This document shows, in pieces, positions 46,373 to 57,100 of a stretch of 64,000 bases of DNA (the stretch's first letter is position 1; each line of letters starts with the position of its first letter). The stretch spans positions 197,097,939 to 197,161,938 of the forward strand of contig NC_071355.1 in assembly GCF_943734655.1 (NCBI RefSeq). Reading direction: 5' to 3'. Position numbers and translations under genes: made by a program. The notes under the pieces were generated by a model, which had not been told where the DNA came from, searched no databases, and saw nothing but the letters and a program-made list of their open reading frames with translations. This DNA comes from Sabethes cyaneus. Lineage: Eukaryota; Arthropoda; Insecta; Diptera; Culicidae.

Positions 46373-47469
46373 AATACATAGTAAAACCTGATTCCCACTT
46401 AGGCGCGTCGGGCAGAAATCGAACAAAAATCTGTCACCGAAAAACTTTTTCTGCCAGACATTCTACCGGATTTCTGGCCGCCGTCACCCGTGAAAACTAG
46501 CAGAAATGACACATCCGATTCGGGCAGAAATTTCGTCTTACGGTTTTTCTGCCGGATTTCTGTTCGATTTATGCCAGAGGTCTCGAATAAAATCCGGTTT
46601 TGTACCGATTCAGCTTTCCATCCTTTTTTGGAGGGTAGCAGCAGCGAATTGTAGCAGCAAGAAGCGTGCAATAAACAGGTTAACAATTAAATTATACCTG
46701 CTTTGTCATGTTCCATATTATTCTCTTACCTTTTGCCCCAAATGCAAAACTGATGAACCACTTTTCTCCTGCCTCAATGTGTCACATTTGACATGAAGAG
46801 AATCGAGCGAAAAATGAAGACTGGTTCTGTTCGATTTCTGTCAGGTATCCGACTTTTTCGTAAGCGGGTTAAAGCGATTAAGACTAATTCAAGAGCAACA
46901 TTTCAAATAGGCCGAAGTCCAAATTGACAGTTTCGAGAAAACTGATGATGAAATGTATGCATCTTTTTTTAATTCCTTATTTCATACAGATTGTTATATT
47001 TTAAAACAATTGTCGTATATCGCTGTAAAACAACAACAGTTTATTGTGTAATGTAACAACGGGAAATCAAAACATTGTATTGTTGCGAAATTTGCAAAAA
47101 TATGCATTAGGCCATTTTCAAAACATTTTCAGCGAAGGGCCCTTTTCATAAGGCCGATTTGACTATCGATTGTTGTTGGGGCTTTTGACATGAGGCTTTT
47201 GTTTTCTGTCATTGGTGATATGACTTCGCTGTTGAGGCCGTTTTCATTCATTGTTTTGCATTTGGCCCATTTTTGTTTTTAATAAAAATCTCCAAAAACA
47301 GTGGCAAATACCTAAAAGATAAGTTTAGTATGTCCAAATATGGAAATTTACGTTAAATAAATATTTATAGAAGCAGTATGTATTGTTAAACGGTTAAACG
47401 AGGTTGTGTAACGGATTACGAGTGCAATGTGAATTTTCTTTATATTGTAGAAATTGTTACAAATAACTA

Positions 47470-47712
47470 GTGTTCGACATCGGAACGAAAATTGAGGTCC
47501 GGGTTCCGGTCCGGTCCGGTAAAATTCGGCACGAATTTTCTTATTCCGACTTTATTCCGGTCCGATTTGGCTCTGTTCCAGTTCCGGAAGCTGAACAGAG
47601 CCAAATCGGCCCGGATTATTAGTCTTTATAGTCGGAATAACAAAGTTCGTGCCGCCTTTTAACCGGACAGGACCGGAACCCGGACTTCAATTTTCGTTCC
47701 GATGTCGAACAC
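47470..47712. mobile_element. Foldback element with 12-base target duplication
   Basis: The 243-base element is almost entirely two arms of about 110 bases: GTGTTCGACATCGGAACGAA at the left is exactly mirrored at the right. GGTTCCGGTCC and GATTTGGCTCTGTTC are conserved within the arms. TACAAATAACTA flanks both ends (47458-47469 and 47713-47724) without a mismatch. There is no coding capacity. Confidence 0.8.
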
Positions 47713-47789
47713 TACAAATAACTACATAGCATAAGCTTCTGTTCTGTTCGTTTGGCTGTAAAGACTCATAATATTCGTTCTTTTAGCCT

Positions 47790-48370
47790 ATATGAGGACG
47801 TCCAGCGAGCGTTCCTGCCTATACTGTGGTTCGAACAGCACGCAACCGGAATTTGTCGGTGAAAATGCCACAAGCCCTCAGTATTCCAAAAACCGCTCGG
47901 ATTTGTGGTATTGTTTTGCTCGCTTTGGGCACGGTTATGCTTGCGTGGTATCCGGTAGAACAAATATTTGCTTTGAACCTACCGCGGGACGCCGTAAACG
48001 ATACCGCAGGTACGGAAAAGTTTTACTCCAACATTTGTTAAAAGTTTTTGTTCAGGAACACCAATCAGCGTTGTTCCCTAGTTGTACCGTTGTACCAATA
48101 AATCTGCCATGACCATTACCAAAGTTATCGAAGATCTGTGTTAACTGGGTCAGAAGAATTGAAAGCATTGAAACATACCGAACTACAACAGGAACTAAAT
48201 GCTCTCCAGGCACCGATTGACGCCTGAAGAAAATAGTCGAGTTGAACGAAGACGTTTTGCAAGCCTCCATACTGTGCGTCAGCGCAAAAAATAAACGAAA
48301 TGCTTAGCGCTGAAAAGGTCATTGGACGTCAAAGAACTTGCTGCCAAAGTCACCGCACTGTTGCTGTAAC
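47790..48370 (+). pseudogene. Unidentified broken coding-like block
   Basis: One frame contains a strong hydrophobic helix (RICGIVLLALGTVMLAWYPV) followed by a charged stretch. Further on, other frames give heptad-like ELKALKHTELQQELNALQ and VELNEDVLQASILC, suggesting a coiled coil. Stops and frame changes break it throughout. I do not recognise the parent gene. A CD36-like N-terminus was considered for the hydrophobic part but is not convincing. Confidence 0.2.
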
Positions 48371-49920
48371 ATTCATAGAAAAAAACAAAGAACTGTAATT
48401 GGTGAACAAAGACGCTCCGTTCCTAGTCCACCTAGCTACATAAAGGCACTTGATACTGTTTTGGCGATACTGTTATGATACAGATTTCGGAAGTCAAATT
48501 TGATATGGTGGATGCAATTCTGCAATTAGCTTGCCAGTTTTCCAATTTGCAATTTAATAAAATCGAATAAAAGCTTTCTAACCTATAAAGTTTACTATTT
48601 ATCGGTAAAATTGAAAGAAATCATTATGTTAATAAACCTTCATTAACCTGTAATTTACTACAGACGATAAACAAATAAGAATGCGGTTATTCCAGTCCAG
48701 GAATGTATATTTTTCCTAGTCGTAGATAAGCCCAATCCTAATCGTAGGTGGGTCCATTAGAACGCAAATCACGTACCGGATATCGGCATTATATAAATCC
48801 CGTCCATCATTTCTAAAAAGAAATCGTAAATCTGGTTATTTTCGTTTTCGTAAGCAACCGACCAAACCCTTTACCCACCGTGTTGGTTCCATACATGTTG
48901 ATGACTTGATGTGCTGCTGCTGGTTGGCTTTGTTAAGCAACGACGGCAATCATCCGCAAGATCCGACTGTTCGGAATAACTAAGCTTTTCACAGATCGAT
49001 GAACGGGCAACTCCGGAAAACTGCAAACGTACTTCTGCCAATATTTGAACACTAGGAACAAGATTGCCCGGTTGATAGTATGTAAATTGTTGGTGTGTAG
49101 CTGAGACGAAAAATTTATTTAGCTAAACTATACCGTGGTATGTATCTAACAAACTTTACCTTGATTTCGTTGTCGGCATCGAAAACAACACGACATAAAT
49201 ACCTTTTTGAAATTCTCGAACAAAACTGTTTTTATACTTGTTTACCGTTAATTGACCATTGACCACTCGCCGGCTCCCCGCTGTGCGTGAAATTTCTTAC
49301 AAAAAAAAGGGCCGAATGCAAAACCACACACAAACTGGCTTTAGGCTTTTTCTTGTAGAAGGGCCAAAGCACAAAATTGAAAACATGGTTGCCAATTGTT
49401 CATAAGGCTTTTTTAAAGTTTTATTTTTAAGGCATATATAGTTTTCAAATAACTATGATGTTTAATATTATTATAGATACTAACAAGAGCTTAAAGTTTA
49501 ACCAAAAAACCAGTTTTTTTACATTTTGCACTTGGGCCCTATTGAAATGTTGCTCTTGAATTCAAAAACAGTGGAATAAACTCGAATAGCACCAAACCAA
49601 TACATACGAAAGACTTCAGGAGAGTTGTAAGTACCGTGATGAATTCACAATGGGTCCGTTTTGCCTGATTCTCTCCTAGATCTACAAAAAAACGTTAATT
49701 TGCTATTGCGTAAAAATTCGTAAGTTTTCAACGATAGTGTCTTTAGACAAATTTATTAATAAAATACAGCGCTTCTGTTTCAACTAGTGGGGTGATCTTA
49801 TATTCATCTATCAGGGTCATATAAACTTTTGTTTTTTTGAATCCGTCCAAAAAATCCCTTTCTTCAGAAAAATTGTAAAACACCACTAAAGGTTATCTAT
49901 AAGCTTATCTATATATATGG

Positions 49921-50335
49921 GGGTGAATTGGCCAAAATGGACTATTCTTTCATTTCGCACAGTGCGGAATGGATGAGATTTGATTCTTCTGATGTGTTAA
50001 CAACATCTGGAAGCTATTTGAGCTCATTGTACGGGCAGCAAAGAAGTTTCTAAATTATTTAACCCTTTATAAGGCCGTGGCAATTAAATTGCCACCTACG
50101 AAAAATAGTTGTTTTGCGTTTATAATGACATCAATATAATTATAGAAGCAAAATAAAAAATTTTTGTTGGTGGCAATATAGTTGCCACTGCCTTATAAAG
50201 GGTTAATTAGTTTTTATCTTGATTTTTAGGGATAATATGGCAAAATAGACCACTTTCCGAAGTCTGCGCTAGATGAAACCATCACCAATCGATTTCCCGT
50301 ATTTTTTTCGCATAGAATAGATATTAGATTACAAA
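49921..50335 (+). repeat. Dispersed repeat, copy B, carrying a MITE
   Basis: It matches copy A (46,120-46,372) in inverted orientation on both sides of the 139-base MITE at 50,064-50,202. Typical blocks are TTTCGCACAGTGCGGAATGG and AAGTCTGCGCTAGATGAAAC. Confidence 0.65.
50064..50202. mobile_element. piggyBac-type MITE with known empty site
   Basis: CCCTTTATAAGGCCGTGGCA at the left faces TGCCACTGCCTTATAAAGGG at the right. TTAA lies at 50060-50063 and 50203-50206. The inner arms repeat GGCAAT-TTGCCAC. Copy A of the host repeat has a single TTAA at the same place. Confidence 0.8.
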
Positions 50336-50349
50336 CAGCCGCTGGTTTA

Positions 50350-50733
50350 ATTCTTGGGATTACGAAATACGAGCTTGTTTTTGCCCATCATTGTGTATGG
50401 AGGCGAAGAATGGACCACTAGATTGCGCGTCTCTACGGCGAACCAAGTATTCAGAAAGTGGGTAAGGTGTTAAAGTGGATGGATACGTTGGGCAGGACAT
50501 GTTGCTAGGATGCCGGACAACTATCCTGCAAAAATGGTTTTCGCATCGAACCCGGTAGGAATAAGACTAAGACGGGCACAGCGAGCGAGGTGGCAAGACC
50601 AGGTGGAGCGAGATCTGGCTAGCACTTGGTGCCCGCGGAACTGGAGACCAGCTGCTATGGGTCGAAATAGATGGAGAAATTATACTGCGCAGGCCTTATC
50701 ATAAGACGATAGGCCAATTAAGTAAGTAAGTCA
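50350..50733 (+). mobile_element. RTE-type C-terminal fragment with AAGT tail
   Basis: Plus-strand blocks KMVFASNPVGIRLRRAQRAR and WQDQVERDLASTWCPRNWRP match the family consensus. Upstream WGRMDxR-type sequence is frameshifted. It ends TTAAGTAAGTAAGTC at about 50,716-50,730. Confidence 0.7.
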
Positions 50734-50734
50734 T

Positions 50735-51045
50735 GCCTCAGGCTTTCAGACCAATTAGTCTGACATCAACGCTTCTTAAACTGAAGGAGAAAAATACAGA
50801 TAACTTTATCCGCAATAAGTTTTTATACTTTTAAAGAACCCTGGGTTGCATGGAAATCAACATGCGTACCAGCACGGTAAAGCTACGGAAATCGCATTGC
50901 ACTCCTTATTTGCGCTAAATGAGATCAAATCTTTCAAATATCAAGAGACAGCACTTTGTGCTTTTCTTGATACCGAAGGCGCTTTCGATAACACGTCCTT
51001 CGCATCAATTAATACGGTTCTCTTTCAAAAGGATATCGACTAGAC
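50735..51045 (+). mobile_element. LOA/I-type non-LTR reverse transcriptase fragment
   Basis: FRPISLTSTLLKLKEKNTDN, then HGNQHAYQHGKATEIALHSL and CAFLDTEGAFDNTSFASI match RT blocks of LOA/I-group elements. FLDxEGAFDN is the first catalytic Asp motif. A frame change separates the first block from the rest. It starts directly after the AAGT tail of the RTE fragment. Confidence 0.6.
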
Positions 51046-54000
51046 TATCAATGAGCTGGATTCAAGTAAAGCTTTCCAGTAGCTAAATCAAGTAGCATCC
51101 AGAGCTTGGTGACAGTCAGTTTAGTTACGTACGTTTGACGATAATTGAAACTAGATAGCCACGCACCAAAAATACTTCCATGAATTTTTATCAATGACAA
51201 AAGGATTAGATTTTATAAAACAGTTTTTTGTGCTTTTGAGCAGTTAATAGTAGGAATGGCACACAATACGTTCTACAGCTGGTGCTCCAACATGTGTGGC
51301 GTGTTACTTGCTGGGTTTAGCGATTAGCGTCGCTAAATTTTTGATTGACCCATCACTAATCCATAAAATACAATACAACAAGGATTTTCAAAGAGTATTC
51401 AAGTAACATTCTGTAGCATTATTATTCTTGATATATTATTCTCATTTCAACAGCTCTTTGATATATGTATAATTCTAGTTAAAACTGCATTAACTATCAA
51501 CGGTTTTGTGTTATGTAGTCATCGGTTACGTTTAGATATGAACTAAATTAATATTTGCCTTAAGCATACTACACTATGTCTTAGTTTTTTTATTTATTAT
51601 TATTGATAACTGAACTGCACTGGTCAAATACGAAAACCTGTTTCTTGCCTGTTAAAAGTGACCATCGTTTTTCTTTTGCTTTTCTTTCTGATGAGATAAT
51701 TCAAGCCAAATTGCCATCTTAAGGGGGGGGGCTATCGATAATTATTTACAAAAGCAACCGGATTGGCTTGGCAATGGAACAAAAATATTCTTACTGTGCC
51801 GTGATGCAAAGTGTGAAGGGTTTAATCTATTGCAGTTAAAGTCTATGAGTATCCTTTTTCGTTACTTATCAAATTGATAAATAATATATGAACAGAAATG
51901 TTTTGATAGAAGAGCTGAAGCAGGCGTTGTTATTTTCCGTTTCACGCATCATTTTCCGACAGAGGTTAGTATGATTCTGTAGTGCTTTTAAGGGTATGCG
52001 TGAAACGGAAAATGCACCACCGTATTTAAAAAGTCATTCGAGAATTTAAATTCCTGTACAAATAAGTACAAAGGGACAAAACAGCACCTAGAAAAAGTAC
52101 ACTGGTATAATGTATGTACACTGTAGCATAATTTACAGCTTCTACAAACGTTAAGGTTTATGCTCGGGTTTACAAAGTCTGTCCGCCTTGGAGCCCACAA
52201 CATGCGTTCTTTCCAAAACCGATTCAAATTATTTTATACTTTTTCTAGGCTATTTTGGGTTGAGAATCATTATCTATCTAAGGGGCGAAAGTTTAGTTAG
52301 TGGAAATAATGTGTAGTGAGTCGGTGAAGACCGCTTTCTTTCCCTAAATTGCATATGATATATGTTCTACATATACGATTTATCAGTTTCCTAAGACGAT
52401 TTCGAGCACCTGTTTGCAACTGTGGTTGATATTTCGATGGCGCATTGCGTCGACTTTGTTTCCCTTTTTCTATCATTTTGAAGTCGATTAACTCTGCACT
52501 CTGATATATGTAATAGCTGTGTTGAATGCTTATTATAGTAAGTGGGTTTTCAATGTTTTTTTTTGTTCTCTACACAATGTGTTATTATCTTATGGATGAC
52601 ATTTTCGGTCGGCTACAGACATCGAACAAGTTTACAAGTCGCAGATGCAATACACGTGTCAGGTGTGGATAAGTAAGATATCATACAGTGGAAAGAAAAG
52701 CTAAATTTTGAGTAAAATGCTGCGGTTTAGAATAGAATAATGAAAGGATTACTGCATAAATTTGAGGATATGTTATCTGGATCTAACATAGAATGACATC
52801 TTATTAGAGCGAGCTTCCTATACACACGGCTACATATTTTGAACATCATTTTTTAATTTGAAAGAGATTTCTTGTGTGAAACAACTGCTATTTTCTGTAA
52901 ATTATCGATGGAACTTCTGTGAATGATGATAAACGGGAACACCTACCGGCAATGTCATGTTGGAATAATACTGTTCTAATAGAGCACTTCCACGTGAAAT
53001 AGGTAAACGACCAAATTTGCACGTCTCTTATATAGATTTAGCTTTACCAATGTTTTAATTTAAGTGCCATTTCCCAACAAATGTTGTAGTTTTCAATAGT
53101 TTTCGAGAAACTTATGGTAATAAGTACACCCGTTTAAGAAGTGATTTTTGAAACAAAATAGTGCTTCGATCCTACCATGCATCAGAAACGTAAGTAAAGT
53201 CTAATCCAAATTAGAAAGGTTTACCCCCAGAACCGGGTATCCTTTTCAGAACGATTTCATGTGGAATTGCTCAATAAACAGCGCTTCACAGAGTTACAAT
53301 TTAGTACCGTTTTTTAAACACAGCGGCTAACACACTTCCTTATTCTTTTTTTTTTGTTTTCTAGAATAACCAATACTCCATCGCAACAAACAAAATAGCT
53401 CTCCCTTTTTATTATTCCAACAAGTCACGGGTGCTAATAATTCATTTATTTTTTTACAATTGATTTTCCCCAATCGGATCTGCAGAATCGGCTTCGCAAC
53501 AACGTTACACTAAAACATGTATAACTTTAGCTTAAGCCTGTTGTGTGCATGTGTACCATAGTTTTACTCTAATCAGTTAACTTGTTCTGCTACTTCTGAA
53601 AGAGTGCCCCGGGCGGAGCCTGAGTGAATGCAGATTGCAGCGGGAAAAAAATTAATTACAACCAAGATTGCGAAAAATCAAATTCAAACCGGCGCGAACT
53701 ATCCAAGCAAGTTACACCTAAAAATCAATAGTTTACTTCAACCGTGTTCAAATATTTTAAATAGAAGAAATAAGAGGCCTAAAAACTGTAATTCTAAGAG
53801 ATCTTTCCGTCTCTTGTTTGCTTTTGATTTGCGTTTGAGCGCATGTTCGAATGCATTTACGTGCAGATTTCCTTCCAAAATGGGATAACCAATAAACGCG
53901 CCCCAAGTTTAAAAATTAATGCGGTGTGCGAACAAGAAGTACAGAGATCGTTAAATAAATTAATTAATAAATAAATTAAATAGAATTCATTCGCGCTTAG

Positions 54001-54193
54001 GTTAGTAATGTTTGGATTTTAGGCTTCAAATTTGATTTTTCTCAAGAAAAAAATGGAAACTGATTGATACATGAGATATAGCACTCATCGAAAAATTGCC
54101 CAAAACGGGGGCGATGATAACCAGAAACAACTTGCACTCAAAGTTGTACACCAAGAAACTAAATTAAACAGACACAGATACTATGCTATTTGT
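51046..54193. other. AT-rich DNA downstream of spire
   Basis: No gene is supported. An 18-base inverted repeat (ATTTTCCGTTTCACGCAT at 51,931, mirrored at about 51,994-52,012) could be a small foldback element. TTTATT at 53,455-53,460 is a candidate polyadenylation signal for spire on the minus strand. Much of 53.4-54.2 kb is probably its 3' untranslated region. Confidence 0.4.
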
Positions 54194-57100
54194 TTAGCGT
54201 TTGTAGACGGGTGACAGGTCCAGCGTTAGGTTGCGCAGCGCTTGATTCTGGGCAGAAGATCGCGTTTGTCGAGATGATCGGATGATCTCCAGTACCAGGC
54301 TGCGACAGTCGTTGCACACGGCCATCAGCTCGCCGGTCAGTCGCTCCTTCTGGGGATCAAGGGCGGAGTTCGGACCGCCTGCTCCTGCTGCCGCAGCAGA
54401 GAGCGTGAACGCTTTGGTAAAACGATTCCTGGAAGTACTATTGGCATGTTAGATTGAGGGTGCTTAGCTCGGATGCTAAAATATTCTGATTGCAATACCT
54501 TCGATCCAAGGTGCTATTGTTGGAATGCGGCCGAGCAGGGCTCTGCGGGGGTAAACTGTGCGGTCCTTCCATACTGCGGGACATAATCGAACTTTTCTGG
54601 TTTGCTGCGCCTCCACCCAAGTGATTACCGCTGGTTGTTGTACTATCTTTGGCACCGTTTGTGTTCGCAGTACTGGGAAGAGATAGGGGTTCTCCCTGCA
54701 GGCTAGAGCCGGGCGTGCTGGAAGTCGAACGCTGATTCTTTGGTGATGATGGAGCGCTACCTACTGTGTTACGAGTCTGTAATGTAACGAAGAAAAACCT
54801 AATTAGAATATGTGGATCGACAGCTGACTGCTGTACTTCTATACCTTTCGGTCTAACTCGGGCCGCAAAAGTCGCTCCATCAGCGACCGCGGGAAGGATT
54901 CGTCAACCATACTGTGTGGACCCGAACCACCATGGGCATGGTGACTCGGTGATGGTGTGTTTGAGGTGCAAGGACTGCTCATCAACGAAGGCGAAAGCAA
55001 AACCACAGGTACGTTCCGAAAATGTTCCGTAGGTATTCGCATCTAAAATACCAGAAAGAAACATGATTACAACTTAGTTTGGGAATAAAAAAAAAAAAAA
55101 AGACAATGCACATTACCTTCTGATTGCATTTGTTACAAACTGTCCGCTGGCAGAGCTTGCAGAGGATTCCCCGCGCAAATATGGTAAACCGCGTGCGCAG
55201 ACACAGGAAACAAACCTTGCGCTTTTCGACGTCCTCCTTGATGTGCACATCGACCGGCAGTCCCTCGAGTTCGGCTTTGGTCATTACCGAACGAATGTGT
55301 ACGATTTCCTCCAGCGTTAACGAAAGCCGGTCGTTCAGGTTAAAGGTATCCTTCCACGTGTGTTCGTCCAGTGAACTTTTCGTCCAGGTGTCCAGCGAGG
55401 AGATGTTGCTGCTACTGACCAGGTCGCCCGCGAGCCGACTGCCGCCGTTGGCGGTCGGTCGTGATAAGTGCGATTGTTGTTGCTGCTGCTGCTGCTGCTG
55501 CGATTGGGTCTGTGATTGATTTGGTCCATGATCGGACTGTCGGGATGCAGGTCGGGATGGTGGTACCGATTGACTACTCATCGGGTCCAATTTGTAGTTT
55601 TGATTACAACCGATGATGGTATGCCGTCGCATGGAAGCACGGCGCGATTCGCACTGCGTCGCCAAATCATACGCTTCGGAAATGCAAACGGGGAGAATTC
55701 GTAGAAATTTAATATTAGAATTAGACGAAATCGTAAACAAGTCAAAGGTCAAACATAGTTAAATTGGGTGCAATACCGAATGCCAAACAAGTGGAAAAGC
55801 AGATAATGTAATAATTATTCAAATTATGTCCACACTGACTAAATGCTTTGGGAGTCACGTTTGTCAAAGATTGGAAATAACATTGTGATCAAATATGTGT
55901 TCGCTATTCTACTGGATCTCATTGAGACTTTAGACATCAGCTGCAACTTCAGAAACTGCCAATTTTAAAATGTTTACCTGTCACGACTTTGACCGTGCCT
56001 TGGGTTCACGGCACCAACCGTAATTCCGTGAAAAAAAAACGCATTTATAAAAGACCAGCCGAAGCCTCATATTTTCATAGGGTATATTTAAGACTATGGT
56101 GGAACTATGGATGAAAACTTTTTGGTTCGGTTTCGTCGCAATATAGTTGGGAAGACCGCGGTTCGACGGTATCAATGTCAACTAAATATTTGCTAGTTAC
56201 ATAGATCGCGACTGGGAATTTGGAGTATCCGACCAAACGGCGAAGAAGTACCTACCTGACCAAAATAACATTTCTATGTGGAACCATCAGTCGAACCGGG
56301 TGGAGTCTGAGAATCAGGCAACCATCCAGAAGGAGCGGCTGAGGGCATCCCGGTGATGCATGACGACGCGATGTGGTCATAATGGTCGACGGGACCTACT
56401 TGACGATGGATCGGAACGACTGGCAGGGGGAACAGATTCTTTACGTCCCCTGCTAAGGAGGTAAGCAACGATGTCATATATATCTCCCACAACAAGTTCC
56501 CGAATAGATCTGCTGTGGCTAACGATCATCAAGAAGAAAATGTCTAAGCCGTTGTTTTTGCGGCGAATGGAGGATACAGTACGAAGTGCCTGTCGGAAGT
56601 TACCGCCTTCATCAAGAAATAACACGCGAAGGAGGAAGGAGGTGTCGTGAACCGAAGCGACTGGCTTGCGTTCATCCGCCCGTGCTCTTGCTGCTACTAA
56701 CCAGTAAGCGGAAGGGTCCGCGCCGCTGGTGGGTATCAACCACCTTTTACTGCGGCGCTTTCGAACCCGTCGGTATTGCTACCGGTTGTCCTTTCTGCTA
56801 CTGGTGGATCTCCGCTCCAATTGCTGCGGCAGTACCTTTCAGTCCGAAAGGCGTCCACCTGCCCAGCTATCGGTTTAGCCACCGATTCTCCTTTCAGCCA
56901 CTGCTGCTCCATGGTCCAAGGTGGAATGATCCTCCAGTTGTTGCCTCTCCAAAGTTCGTCACAAGAATGAGCATTCATATGGATGACGTCCGCTCGGCAG
57001 CTGACGCGCCGTTGCCATATTGGACTATATTACGTTGCATTGACAGTGTTGTCAGAGCAGACCGATGTGAATCGCTTTATTATTTTTTATGTTCATGATG

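Larger units (their letters stand above)
46884..49563. mobile_element. Possible 2.7-kb DNA element with terminal inverted repeats
   Basis: TTCAAGAGCAACATTTCAAA at 46,889 and its near-exact mirror TTGAAATGTTGCTCTTGAA at 49,543 face each other, with GGCC and AAGT continuing the match. They could bound one element containing the foldback element and a broken coding-like block. I found no clear target duplication. Confidence 0.35.

Noticed and set aside
56586..57098. 170-codon ORF overlapping the transposase relic
   Set aside because: It crosses the boundary between transposase and unrelated insert in a frame that matches neither, so it is unlikely to be a gene.
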